Notes: generated by a model from the sequence alone, not told the origin. A stretch of DNA of 21,384 bases from Deltaproteobacteria bacterium (GCA_024644775.1 JAHEHB010000034.1:1-21384), one strand, 5' to 3'; numbered from the stretch's first letter, positions 1-8,987 are shown. Numbers and translations: made by a program.

Positions 1-77
1 ACATATTTCCTGGCAGATACGGCATCCTCCTGGGCAGACGGAAATAACCGAATTCTTTTTCGCGATGGCTGACTCAT
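1..77 (-). CDS. Possible 5' end of an unrecognised gene leaving the window
   Basis: On the minus strand an ATG at 77-75 is followed by 25 codons with no stop before the window edge; the peptide begins MSQPSRKRIRLFPSA. An AGGAG motif (complement of 86-90) lies 8 nt upstream of the ATG, a good ribosome-binding site. The peptide is too short to assign to a family and no function is proposed. If real, it is transcribed divergently from the manC-like gene, and 78-314 would be a shared promoter region. The evidence is only an open frame plus a Shine-Dalgarno site, so this is a weak call. Confidence 0.3.
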   Translation of the reverse strand, partial: MSQPSRKRIRLFPSAQEDAVSARKY

Positions 78-233
78 AAGCGCGTCTCCTGTATAGGCAT
101 CGAAGTTTCAAATTTTTTAGCTGGTTATCATGACCCATATGCATAAAATTGTCAAAAACGATTTTAATATCCCTGATTTTGATTTATAAAAGACCATTGT
201 CGTGACAGCGTGCATCCAAACGGCGTCATTGAG

Positions 234-259
234 AACTTTTAGGGAAAACTTTTAGGGAG
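234..259 (+). repeat. 13-nt tandem duplication upstream of manC
   Basis: The unit AACTTTTAGGGA plus one further base occurs twice back to back (234-246 and 247-259), just upstream of the manC-like gene. Each copy contains an AGGGA that could act as a weak ribosome-binding site, and the second copy sits 4 nt before an in-frame TTG at 264. The rest of 78-314 is AT-rich; I found no promoter with good -35/-10 boxes and no RNA gene in it. Confidence 0.6.
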
Positions 260-314
260 AACATTGACGGAGAACTTCGGCGTTGAGTCAAAGAATACTA
301 TTAGGAGGTTTATT

Positions 315-1679
315 GTGGCGAAAGCGACTATCGATGCGTATCCGGTTTTGCTGGCCGGCGGCAGCGGTACCCGATTGTGGCCGGTATCCAGGGAGCTTTT
401 CCCAAAACAGTTGGTGAATTTTTTAGGGGATGAGTCACTCATCCAAACAACCATCAAACGGCTATTGCCGCTGTTCGATGCGAATAAGATTCGAGTGGTA
501 TGCGGGAAAAATCATTCCCACACGGTCATAGGGGATATGAATGCCCTGGCCATTTCCGCCCAAGGTACAACGATCGACGAACCCTGTGGTCGCAACACAG
601 CCCCGGCGATTTTGTTAGCGGTTTTGGAGATCCTCAAAGAGAATGAAGATGCCCTGATTTTTATTTTTCCGGCAGATCATCTCATTGGTGATGTTTCCCT
701 GTTTCACCAAAGCGTACAATCGGCCTATTCTCTGGCGTTGGACGGTTATATCGTTACATTCGGTATCACACCCGGGTATCCGGAAACCGGTTACGGGTAC
801 ATTGAGGCTTCTGAGGTTCAGAGAGGAGCGGGATTCGCTATCAAGCGGTTTGTGGAAAAGCCTGATCTTAAAACCGCTCAAAAATATCTCGAAGCCGGCA
901 GTTTTTACTGGAACAGCGGCATGTTTGCATTCAAAGCGTCGGTGGTTCTTGATGAATTCCAAAAGCATAAGCCAAAGATGGTCGAACAGCTTCACGCCAT
1001 CGTTACCGGCAAAATGCCGCTTGACGTTGAAAATTACAGCCAACTTGAAAGTACGTCCATCGACTATGCCGTCATGGAAAATACAGACAAAGGGGTTGTG
1101 TTGCCGGCTGATTTCGGGTGGAATGACATCGGCTCGTGGAAATCGCTTTACGATTTTATCCCCAAGGATGAAAACGGCAATGTAATCTTATCCGGTGATG
1201 TCATTCTGCAAAATACGAAAAATTGTTTTGTGATGGGGCATAAGCGATTGATCGCCCTAAACAATCTTGAAGACGTGGTGATCGTAGTGACCCCCGATGC
1301 CGTTTTCGTATCTGACATGGAAAATAGTCGAGAGGTCAAAAGCATTGTCAGCACATTAAAAGAAAAAGGCCGCAAGGAATACCAGGTACACACGACGATA
1401 AACAAACCCTGGGGGTACCTAAAAATATTAGAAGACTCGGACGGTTTGCAAGTCAACGAAATGGTCGTTTTCCAAAATACCGAGATTCCCGAAACGATGC
1501 TGGAAGAACAGAGCAAACAACTCCTGGTGGTGGAAGGCAAGGCGGACATCATCGTCGGTGAAGAAATCTCTACGCTGGAAGAAAATCAGGCCTTAAACAT
1601 CCCCGCAGGCAGTTTTCACCGATTGGGAAACTCGACCGGAAAAGACTTGCGTCTGATTGAAGTGATAAAGGGGCGGTGA
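315..1679 (+). CDS. manC: Mannose-1-phosphate guanylyltransferase (ManC/AlgA-like) with degenerate isomerase cupin
   Basis: Predicted to make GDP-mannose from mannose-1-phosphate and GTP in the cytosol. The N-terminal nucleotidyltransferase domain (about residues 8-290) has the pyrophosphorylase signature AGGSGTRLWPVSR at 14-26 with FPKQ at 29-32, PADH around 119-122 and the sugar-binding VEKP around 180-183. The C-terminal part (about 350-454) aligns with the type II phosphomannose isomerase cupin. The histidine-rich metal-binding stretch usual in this family (HHHRAEHW) is replaced by ETMLEEQSKQLL (393-404). Only the later HRL histidine (H435) remains, and the usual C-terminal extension is missing, so isomerase activity is doubtful. 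Start: GTG at 315 has AGGAGG at 303-308 with 6-nt spacing and begins just before the signature. An upstream in-frame TTG at 264 would add 17 residues but has a poorer site. The stop lies 19 nt before the debranching gene, so the two are probably co-transcribed. A different sugar nucleotide such as GDP-glucose cannot be excluded. Confidence 0.88.
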   Translation: MAKATIDAYPVLLAGGSGTRLWPVSRELFPKQLVNFLGDESLIQTTIKRLLPLFDANKIRVVCGKNHSHTVIGDMNALAISAQGTTIDEPCGRNTAPAILLAVLEILKENEDALIFIFPADHLIGDVSLFHQSVQSAYSLALDGYIVTFGITPGYPETGYGYIEASEVQRGAGFAIKRFVEKPDLKTAQKYLEAGSFYWNSGMFAFKASVVLDEFQKHKPKMVEQLHAIVTGKMPLDVENYSQLESTSIDYAVMENTDKGVVLPADFGWNDIGSWKSLYDFIPKDENGNVILSGDVILQNTKNCFVMGHKRLIALNNLEDVVIVVTPDAVFVSDMENSREVKSIVSTLKEKGRKEYQVHTTINKPWGYLKILEDSDGLQVNEMVVFQNTEIPETMLEEQSKQLLVVEGKADIIVGEEISTLEENQALNIPAGSFHRLGNSTGKDLRLIEVIKGR

Positions 1680-1698
1680 GCGCGGAAGGAGAACAACG

Positions 1699-4600
1699 TT
1701 GAATACTTACGAATCTTTATCCCAAGACCCTTCTCCTGGATCGCGTCTGTTAAAATATCGGGGAGATACCCAGGTCTTCAAACTATCACTCCCAGCCCCT
1801 AAAAAAGGAACCGCCTGGCTTCGCACAAATATCGGTTACGCCGGCAATACGAGAGATGAAATCATTCAGGAAATCGAACATGAAAAGACACCTTTGGGCA
1901 AGGACTGGTTCGATATTCCCATGAAGCCGATAAACGATCGGGAGTTTCAGGTGACACTTTCCCTTTGTGAGGTCGGTCATTTTGAAGCCAAGAGTTTTTT
2001 TTTGGAAAGAAAAGCCGTTGATCCGATATGGCCGAAAGGACCAAATTGTGCCATCAATGTGGAACCTGCCCATACCTGTTGCGCGAATATTGTTTACAAT
2101 GCATTTGTTCGGCAATTTGGCCCCAACAAGTATGGGGATGGCAAAACCACCGCTCAAGAGGATACATTCATCCAAACTTTGGATCAAAAAGGGTATGCGG
2201 TTATCCCTCCATCCGGAAAATTTCGAGATCTTATGGGAGAGCTCGACTTTATTATCGGAGAGCTCGGTTGCAGGATTATTCAACTTTTACCGATTCATCC
2301 CACCCCCACTACTTACGGTCGAATGGGACGATTCGGAAGCCCATTTGCTTCAATCAGTTTTAAAACAGTCGACCCTGCTTTGGCAGAATTTGATCCCCGA
2401 TCCACACCGCTTGAGCAGTTTATCGAACTCGTCGATGCCGTTCATGCGAGACATGCAATGCTCATCCTGGACATTGCCATTAATCACACCGGTTGGGCCG
2501 CCAGGCTTCACAATACCCACCCCCAATGGCTGCTCCGGGATCCCCAAGGAAAAATCGAAGTACCGAGTGCATGGGGCGTAAAGTGGGAAGATTTAACCAA
2601 ACTCGACTATTCACAACCCTCTCTGTGGCGGTTTATGGCAGAAATTTTTCTCACATGGTGTCGACGCGGGGTGGATGGGTTTCGATGTGATGCCGGTTAT
2701 ATGATTCCCGTTTCCGCGTGGAAATATATTATCGCCGCTGTTCGAGAGCAATATCCGGATACCCTCTTTTTTCTTGAAGGCTTGGGAGGAAAGATATCGG
2801 TTACCCGGGATATCCTCAACCGGGCAAACTTTAACTGGGCGTACTCCGAACTGTTTCAAAACTACGATCGTAGTCAAATCGAAGATTACCTTCCGGGGGC
2901 TATCGATATTTCAAACAGCGATGGTGTACTCGTTCATTTTTCAGAAACCCACGATAACAACCGGTTGGCCTCTCGCTCACAGACTTTTGCGAAAATGCGC
3001 ACCGCCTTATGTGCGCTTTGTTCCCATCAGGGAGCTTTCGGTTTTGCCAACGGCGTGGAGTGGTTTGCCACAGAAAAAATAAATGTCCATAACGCTCCTT
3101 CTTTGAACTGGGGAGCCGCGTCCAATCAGGTGAAGGAAATCAGTCGACTGTCGACCCTGCTAAAAACCCATCCTGCCTTTTTTGACCAGACAAAACTGAA
3201 AATGATTCAAAAGGGTGATGGAAATCATATCGTTTTACTTCGCCATCACATTCCTTCCGGAAAGAAAGTGCTCGTCGTGGCGAATTTAGACGACTCGAAC
3301 CGGACTCAAGCGATGTGGGATCCTCTGCAAACTGGAATTACAACAACCGCCTTTGTAGATCTTCTCACCGATGCAAAACTCACGATTGGTGCAACAGATG
3401 GAATTTCCAGGTATTTGTTGGAACCGGGTCAAGTGCTCTGTCTATCCCCCGATATTAAAGATATCGAAATAATTCAAAGTACTCACAAAGATACCCTTGC
3501 GGTTCCGGAGCGAATTTTAAGACAGTGCAAACGGGCAAAAGCACTAGAAGCACTCCAATATTATAACGGTATAATGGACCTGGCTTCATTTGATCCGGAC
3601 CGTGCTGCCGACCAACTCGGCAAAGACCCGATAGAATACTGTCGAGGCATTAATTCTGCAGGGGAAGAATCGCGAGTCGTAAGCTGGCAGTGGCCCCGTG
3701 ATGTGAAGCGAGCGGTTATGGTGCCCCCGGAATATTTTCTTTTGATTCGTGCCGAACACCCGTTTCGAGCCCACATCATGGAGGGAAATCGTACGATCGC
3801 CCACGAAGAAAGCTTACCCCTGTCACACAAAGGATATTTTGCCCTGTTCTCGCCGCAACCGACCCCAAAAGCCTTCCGATCGCTTACGTTGACGCTTTCG
3901 GTCTTCGAGGCTGATGGAAATCGACATGCGACATCTTCGCTTCTTTATCTTCCACAGGCCCAAACGGTGGTGTCAAAAAGAGCGTATCGCCGGCCGAAAC
4001 TCCTTCATCGACCCCTCCTTTTCTTAGCCACCAATGGAAACGGCGCGATGCTTCGCACTTCTGTTTCATGGGGCGAATTGAACAGCCGCTACGATGCACT
4101 TCTTGCGGCAAACCTGCGTCCGAACATTCCCGAAGATCGGTGGATTATGTTTTCTCGCTGCCGCGCATGGATCGTGTTTCAAGGCTTCTCACAGGAAATC
4201 AGCAAAGATTGTTTGGACCTGTTCCACTCGGCAAACGGTTTGCGGGGATTTTGGCGCTATCATATCCCCACGGGTCAGGGGGAATATGTCGTAATAACCA
4301 TCGGCGTTGAGATGATCTCCGGGGAAAACGGGATTCGCCTGGCCTTTCACCGTCATCCAGCAAAAGGTGTTAAGGAAAGACTTGCCGACGAAAAAGAAGT
4401 CCGATTGATTCTACGTCCCGATATCGAAAGCCGTAATTTCCATGATACGACGAAAGCCTACACCGGTCCGGAACACCGGTTCCTAAAAGCCGTAACAAAC
4501 CATTCGGATGGTTTTACGTTTACGCCGGACGCTGAGCATTCTTTACAAGTGAACGTTTCCCGGGGCGAGTTTGTTTGGGAGCCGGAATGGCGTTATATGG

Positions 4601-5982
4601 TGCGTCGATCCGTGGATGCAGAACGTGGAATAGATCCTGATTCTGATTTGTTTAGCCCCGGATATTTTTCCATCCAATTAGACGGGAGCCGTATTGTAGA
4701 ATTGACGGCACAGGCGTCGCCAAAGCCAGTGGAGTTCCGGTCGTCGCAAACTTTCGCAACGGAAGCGTTTATTCAGGAAGAAACTGAAAGCATTAAACTG
4801 GATCATACATTGAGCCGGGCATTGAACCATTTTGTTGTTAACAGAGACGCCCTTAAAACCGTGATTGCGGGATATCCGTGGTTTTTAGACTGGGGGCGTG
4901 ATGCATTGATCGTCGTAAGGGGGTTGATTGCAGATGGAAAGACAGAGGATGCCCGGAAAATCCTAAAACAGTTTGGTCAATTTGAATATAAGGGCACCCT
5001 ACCCAATATGATCCGAGGCAACGACGCCGGCAACCGGGATACATCGGATGCATCGCTTTGGTTTTTCGTTGCCTGTCAGGATCTCATTCACCAAGAAGGA
5101 ACCGACGGCTTCCTTGAAGAAACCTGCGGAGACAGAAAAATACGGCATGTCCTTGTTTCCATAGGACAGTCTCTGATTTCCGGAACCCCGAATGGGATTC
5201 GTATCGACCCGGAATCAGGACTGCTCTTCAGTCCGTCTCACTTCACCTGGATGGATACGAATTTTCCAGCCGGTACGCCTCGCCAAGGGTATCCCATCGA
5301 AATACAGGCGCTTTGGTACGCCACCCTTTCCTTTTTGGCGCGGATTGACACCAATAAAAATTGGGAGAAACTTGCGGAACAGGTTCAAGATTCCATTTTG
5401 GAGCGCTTTTATCTTGAAGATGAAACGTATCTTTCAGATTGCCTTTATGCCGATGCCGGTCAACCGGCCAAAAATGCTGAAAAGGACGATGCCCTTCGAC
5501 CCAATCAGCTGTTTGCAATTACCTTGGGGGCTGTCACAGAATCCTCTACTTGTCAATGTGTGGTAACCGCGTGTGAAGAACTTCTGGTTCCCGGCGCGAT
5601 ACGCAGCCTTGCGGATCGTCCCGTAGGCCGTCCTTTGCCTATCGGGCATAACGGAAAAATACTGAATGAACCCTTTTATCCTTATCAAGGAAAGTACCTC
5701 GGAGATGAAGATACCCAGAGAAAACCAGCCTATCACAATGGTACCGCATGGACGTGGGTGTTTCCCAGTTTTTGTGAGGCCTGGGTAAAGGCCTATGGAG
5801 AACACACAAAGCAGACCGCCCTGGCGTGGCTTGCCAGTTGCGCCCGGTTGATTGAGTCGGGGTGCATCGGACACATTCCGGAAATCCTGGATGGGGATTT
5901 CCCACATCGCCAGCGGGGTTGCGACGCTCAGGCGTGGGCAGTCAGCGAAGCCTTGAGGGTCTGGAAACTGCTTGTCTCATAA
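1699..5982 (+). CDS. Bifunctional glycogen debranching protein: GH13 domain fused to GH133 amylo-1,6-glucosidase
   Basis: A 1427-residue cytosolic protein with two glycosidase modules. Residues 1-130 are a beta-rich lead domain. A GH13 barrel follows (about 135-560) with all four conserved regions: DIAINHTG at 258-265, GFRCDAGY at 327-334 (nucleophile D331), LEGLGG with acid/base E360, and SETHDNNR at 415-422 (D419). Residues about 580-1000 resemble GDE N-terminal beta domains. The C-terminal (alpha/alpha)6 domain (about 1035-1427) has YPWFLDWGRDA (1059-1069), TWMD (D1186), HNGTAWTW, and PEILDGD, whose E1395 is the likely catalytic base. By family knowledge the GH13 half would act as a 4-alpha-glucanotransferase and the GH133 half would release glucose from the 1,6-branch, as in eukaryotic AGL/Gdb1 (about 1,500 residues). 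Bacterial GDEs usually carry only the GH133 part, or use GlgX. Start TTG 1699 has AAGGAG at 1686-1691 with 7-nt spacing. Transferase versus hydrolase activity of the GH13 half is inference. Confidence 0.9.
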   Translation: MNTYESLSQDPSPGSRLLKYRGDTQVFKLSLPAPKKGTAWLRTNIGYAGNTRDEIIQEIEHEKTPLGKDWFDIPMKPINDREFQVTLSLCEVGHFEAKSFFLERKAVDPIWPKGPNCAINVEPAHTCCANIVYNAFVRQFGPNKYGDGKTTAQEDTFIQTLDQKGYAVIPPSGKFRDLMGELDFIIGELGCRIIQLLPIHPTPTTYGRMGRFGSPFASISFKTVDPALAEFDPRSTPLEQFIELVDAVHARHAMLILDIAINHTGWAARLHNTHPQWLLRDPQGKIEVPSAWGVKWEDLTKLDYSQPSLWRFMAEIFLTWCRRGVDGFRCDAGYMIPVSAWKYIIAAVREQYPDTLFFLEGLGGKISVTRDILNRANFNWAYSELFQNYDRSQIEDYLPGAIDISNSDGVLVHFSETHDNNRLASRSQTFAKMRTALCALCSHQGAFGFANGVEWFATEKINVHNAPSLNWGAASNQVKEISRLSTLLKTHPAFFDQTKLKMIQKGDGNHIVLLRHHIPSGKKVLVVANLDDSNRTQAMWDPLQTGITTTAFVDLLTDAKLTIGATDGISRYLLEPGQVLCLSPDIKDIEIIQSTHKDTLAVPERILRQCKRAKALEALQYYNGIMDLASFDPDRAADQLGKDPIEYCRGINSAGEESRVVSWQWPRDVKRAVMVPPEYFLLIRAEHPFRAHIMEGNRTIAHEESLPLSHKGYFALFSPQPTPKAFRSLTLTLSVFEADGNRHATSSLLYLPQAQTVVSKRAYRRPKLLHRPLLFLATNGNGAMLRTSVSWGELNSRYDALLAANLRPNIPEDRWIMFSRCRAWIVFQGFSQEISKDCLDLFHSANGLRGFWRYHIPTGQGEYVVITIGVEMISGENGIRLAFHRHPAKGVKERLADEKEVRLILRPDIESRNFHDTTKAYTGPEHRFLKAVTNHSDGFTFTPDAEHSLQVNVSRGEFVWEPEWRYMVRRSVDAERGIDPDSDLFSPGYFSIQLDGSRIVELTAQASPKPVEFRSSQTFATEAFIQEETESIKLDHTLSRALNHFVVNRDALKTVIAGYPWFLDWGRDALIVVRGLIADGKTEDARKILKQFGQFEYKGTLPNMIRGNDAGNRDTSDASLWFFVACQDLIHQEGTDGFLEETCGDRKIRHVLVSIGQSLISGTPNGIRIDPESGLLFSPSHFTWMDTNFPAGTPRQGYPIEIQALWYATLSFLARIDTNKNWEKLAEQVQDSILERFYLEDETYLSDCLYADAGQPAKNAEKDDALRPNQLFAITLGAVTESSTCQCVVTACEELLVPGAIRSLADRPVGRPLPIGHNGKILNEPFYPYQGKYLGDEDTQRKPAYHNGTAWTWVFPSFCEAWVKAYGEHTKQTALAWLASCARLIESGCIGHIPEILDGDFPHRQRGCDAQAWAVSEALRVWKLLVS

Positions 5983-6010
5983 ATTCCGAATGATACAAAA
6001 AAATTAATCC

Positions 6011-6039
6011 TTGAATGTCTCTTCGATTAGATTTAGAAT
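6011..6039 (+). promoter_or_regulatory. Candidate sigma-70-type promoter upstream of glgP
   Basis: TTGAAT (6011-6016) and TAGAAT (6034-6039) are separated by exactly 17 nt, matching four and five of six consensus bases. The pair lies about 200 nt upstream of the phosphorylase start and partly overlaps an inverted repeat. The region is AT-rich, so chance matches are likely. Confidence 0.3.
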
Positions 6040-6137
6040 TTTGAATATCAAATATCGAACAAGGAATCTAGAACCCTATAGGTGATCGTAAAACTTCGAA
6101 ATTCGACATTCCCTGTTCAGTATTCTGCGGTTCAAAA
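6039..6137. repeat. Imperfect inverted repeat, arms about 30 nt, in the debranching gene-glgP spacer
   Basis: The left arm 6039-6067 and the reverse complement of the right arm 6108-6137 share the blocks TTTTGAA, AATA, GAACA and GGAAT in the same order and spacing, with small mismatches and one 1-nt gap. The 40-nt centre contains TTCGAA (6095-6100), itself palindromic. The composition resembles interspersed AT-rich repeats I associate with Desulfobacterota genomes, but that is recollection, not a search. The spacer 5983-6236 shows no other gene. Confidence 0.6.
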
Positions 6138-6236
6138 ATAATTTTAGAATTTCAACATATTACAAATGTGAGAGATGAATTCATAGAATGAACCAGTAAA
6201 AATCTAAATACGTTGAAAGGAAACGAGCACTGCAAT

Positions 6237-8792
6237 ATGACTCATTTACAGACATTTCAGGTTTTGCCGGCAATGCCGGAGCCCATATCATTTTTAGAGA
6301 AACTATCAAGAAACATCTGGTGGAGCTGGCAGCACGATGCTATCGAGATGTTTCGTCGAATTGAGCCTAAGCTTTGGGAGTCTGCGAAAAGCAATCCGAT
6401 TGCCTTTCTATCTTTGGTACCCCAAAAGCGCTATGAAGAGCTGGCCAAAGACAATAGCTTTCACGATCATATGAACCGTGTAAAAAAAGGCTTTGAATCC
6501 ATTCGAGCCACGCCTTCGAATGAACCCGAATCTGGATTGTCGAAAATTCAGGGAAAAATTGCGTATTTCTCTATGGAGTTTGGGATTCATGAGAGTCTGC
6601 CGCTTTATGCGGGAGGGTTAGGAATGCTGGCGGGAGATCATTTAAAGGCTGCATCGGACATGGCGCTTCCGATAATTGGCATAGGACTCCTTTATCGCAA
6701 GGGTTATTTTTATCAATTTTTAAACCAGGACGGAATGCAACAGGAATCCTATCCGGAACATGACCTTTTCAACTTGCCGGTCGAGCGTGCAAAAGACCAA
6801 ACCGGAAACGACCTTTATGTAACGATCACAGGACCTGAGGGTGAGATTCAAGCGGTCGTCTGGAAAATCGATGTCGGGTGTGTCCCACTATATTTGCTCG
6901 ATGCCAACCTCGCTGAAAACCCGGCTCATATCAGAGATATTACCGCAAATTTGTATGCCGCCGATCAAAATATTCGACTATCTCAAGAAATGCTGCTGGG
7001 TGTTGGTGGAATGCGGGCACTCGCCGCAATGGGCGTTAATCCGAGTGTCATCCATATGAATGAAGGTCACTGTAGCTTTGCCTGTTTAGAGCGCTTGGCA
7101 CAAATCATGTCGATTCATTCGGTGTCGCTGAAAACAGCGCTGGAAATCGTACCTCGATCCACGGTCTTTACAACCCATACGCCGGTGGCCGCCGGCCACG
7201 ATGAATTTTCTGTTGATCTTTTAAAACCGTGTGTGGTGCCGTTTGAGAAAAAGCTTGGGGTATCGGTTGACGAGATACTGTCCTGGGGCCAATTGAACGG
7301 ATCAGATTCAGACTATCCGTTTTCCATGTTTGTTCTCGGTGTTCGGCTGGCCCAGTACTGCAACGGCGTAAGCGAGTTGCACGGCAAAGTGGCTCGACGC
7401 ATGTGGTCTCACGTTTGGCCGAAACGACCGGAGGATGAGGCACCGATTACTCATGTAACAAATGGGGTACATGTGCCCACATGGATTTCTTATGAATTCA
7501 CGCGACTTTTTGAACGATATCTTGGGCAAGACTGGACGCTGAGTCCCTGGAATACGGATATTTTTAAAAGAATTGAGGAAATTTATGATGAAGATCTCTG
7601 GCGTGCTCATGAAATGAATCGATCTCGTCTGATCCGAACCTGCCGGGAGTTAATGAAAAAACAGTACCAGAGAAGAAATGCACCCAAAGCGATGATGGAT
7701 GAAGTTGAAGCGGTGCTCGATCCGGATATCTTGACCATTGGATTTGCCCGTCGATTCGCATCTTATAAACGGGCGTACCTGATATTGATGGATCCGGAAC
7801 GTTTAGAACGCATCATCACATCTGAAACCCGGCCGGTACAGTTCATCTTTTCCGGAAAAGCGCATCCCAAGGATCAAGGCGGAAAAGATCTCATCCGACA
7901 GCTTATTCGGTTTGCTCGAAGGAAAAGTATTCGACATCGGTTTATCTTTTTGGAAAACTATGATCCCCACATTGCGCGTCACTTGGTTCAGGGTGCCGAT
8001 GTGTGGCTCAATACGCCGCGGCGTCCCTTTGAAGCATGCGGAACATCCGGCATGAAAGCGGCACTTAACGGTGTGCTCAATGTCAGTATTCTTGACGGTT
8101 GGTGGTGCGAGGGATACTCTGAAAAAACCGGGTGGCGAATCGGCAATGGAGAGGAGTATACCGATCATAAATACCAGGATGCCGTCGAGAGTCAAGCGCT
8201 CTATAATGTCCTTGAAAATGATGTTATGTCGTGCTTTTACGAAAGGAACAACGATGATTTGCCGTCTGGATGGATCAAGATGATGAAAGCATCCATGATG
8301 ATGGCCATGCAGCGATTCAGCAGCCACAAAATGGTTGACGATTATGTAAGACGTTTTTATGTGCATGCTGAAAAACGAATAAAGGGTCTTGTCGATAACC
8401 ATGCGGCCGAAGCAACGCAACTGAGTCAGCAGCTCGATCGGTTTAAGGCTCATTGGAACGAAATTCAGGCAAAGTCCCCAACAATGGAAACAACGGCATC
8501 TTTGTACGTGGGAAATACGATTCATGTAACTTCAGAAATTTACCTGGGGAAACTGGCGCCGGAAGAAGTCGTGGTGGACCTCTACTATGGTCCGCTAAAA
8601 AATGTGGAAACGCTGCAAACCAGCCACAACGAACCAATGGCGGTAAAACACGATCGCGGCAGTGGAAACTATTTATACGCCTGTGATTTTACCCTGAATA
8701 AAACGGGTCGTTACGGTTTTACGGCCCGGGTTACACCCAAAGGAGACGACTGGGTAAAATTCACCCCCGGTCTTGTAACCTGGGCGAATTAA
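6237..8792 (+). CDS. glgP: Alpha-glucan (glycogen/maltodextrin) phosphorylase, GT35
   Basis: Releases glucose-1-phosphate from the non-reducing ends of alpha-1,4-glucan using phosphate and the PLP cofactor; it works with the debranching protein encoded upstream. The N-terminus (TFQVLPAMPE, then SRNIWWSW) is the DUF3417-type leader of the alpha-glucan family phosphorylases. The core has AYFSMEFGIHESLPLYAGGL, HMNEGHCSF, TTHTPVAAGHD and, towards the end, ACGTSGMKAALNG, whose lysine (K607 from this start) is the expected PLP-binding residue. The length of about 851 residues is normal for the family. Start: ATG 6237 is preferred because the family signature begins a few residues later. An in-frame TTG at 6213 would add eight residues but has no ribosome-binding site before it. 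The AAGGA at 6217-6221 lies 15 nt from the ATG, a long spacing, so translation may be modest. The gene is separated from its neighbours by repeat-bearing spacers, so it may form its own transcript. Confidence 0.93.
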   Translation: MTHLQTFQVLPAMPEPISFLEKLSRNIWWSWQHDAIEMFRRIEPKLWESAKSNPIAFLSLVPQKRYEELAKDNSFHDHMNRVKKGFESIRATPSNEPESGLSKIQGKIAYFSMEFGIHESLPLYAGGLGMLAGDHLKAASDMALPIIGIGLLYRKGYFYQFLNQDGMQQESYPEHDLFNLPVERAKDQTGNDLYVTITGPEGEIQAVVWKIDVGCVPLYLLDANLAENPAHIRDITANLYAADQNIRLSQEMLLGVGGMRALAAMGVNPSVIHMNEGHCSFACLERLAQIMSIHSVSLKTALEIVPRSTVFTTHTPVAAGHDEFSVDLLKPCVVPFEKKLGVSVDEILSWGQLNGSDSDYPFSMFVLGVRLAQYCNGVSELHGKVARRMWSHVWPKRPEDEAPITHVTNGVHVPTWISYEFTRLFERYLGQDWTLSPWNTDIFKRIEEIYDEDLWRAHEMNRSRLIRTCRELMKKQYQRRNAPKAMMDEVEAVLDPDILTIGFARRFASYKRAYLILMDPERLERIITSETRPVQFIFSGKAHPKDQGGKDLIRQLIRFARRKSIRHRFIFLENYDPHIARHLVQGADVWLNTPRRPFEACGTSGMKAALNGVLNVSILDGWWCEGYSEKTGWRIGNGEEYTDHKYQDAVESQALYNVLENDVMSCFYERNNDDLPSGWIKMMKASMMMAMQRFSSHKMVDDYVRRFYVHAEKRIKGLVDNHAAEATQLSQQLDRFKAHWNEIQAKSPTMETTASLYVGNTIHVTSEIYLGKLAPEEVVVDLYYGPLKNVETLQTSHNEPMAVKHDRGSGNYLYACDFTLNKTGRYGFTARVTPKGDDWVKFTPGLVTWAN

Positions 8793-8838
8793 GGAATTCT
8801 TTCTATTTTATTTGTTAAAAAGAGCAGAGCGAACCGAC

Positions 8839-8954
8839 TTCGCCATAGTGGCCGAAGGCTACGATGGCTGAAAGCGACATCCACAATTCGTTCCGCCGAG
8901 GCGGATCATTCGTCATTCCATGAAGTTTCATACAAGTGTCAGCGCCGCCGCTGA
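8839..8954. repeat. REP-like cluster of three GC-rich hairpins between glgP and glgA
   Basis: Three foldable palindromes lie in a 195-nt spacer. The first (8839-8871) pairs CGCCATAGTGGCC with GGCTACGATGGCTG around a GAA loop, about 11 Watson-Crick pairs plus G-T wobbles. The second is TCCGCCGAGGCGGA (8892-8905), and the third is TCAGCG-CCGC-CGCTGA (8939-8954). The word GCCGAAGGC recurs near both ends. There is no T-run after any of them, so intrinsic termination is not supported. A REP/BIME-type element or a transcript-stabilising structure fits better. No gene is seen in 8793-8987. Confidence 0.6.
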
Positions 8955-8987
8955 TCGCCGAAGGCCAGCATTGGGAGAACCAAAACG

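Noticed and set aside
264..314. TTG at 264 as the manC start
   Set aside because: The GTG at 315 has AGGAGG at 6-nt spacing and gives the usual short leader before the pyrophosphorylase signature; the 17 extra residues show no family similarity.
685..1185. A 166-codon + frame inside manC
   Set aside because: It overlaps the nucleotidyltransferase domain in another frame and its translation has no family features; it is a shadow of the real gene.
7803..8525. A 240-codon open frame on the minus strand opposite glgP
   Set aside because: It lies entirely inside glgP, whose + frame shows clear phosphorylase motifs including the PLP lysine. The minus-strand peptide has no recognisable domain and no ribosome-binding site that I could see.
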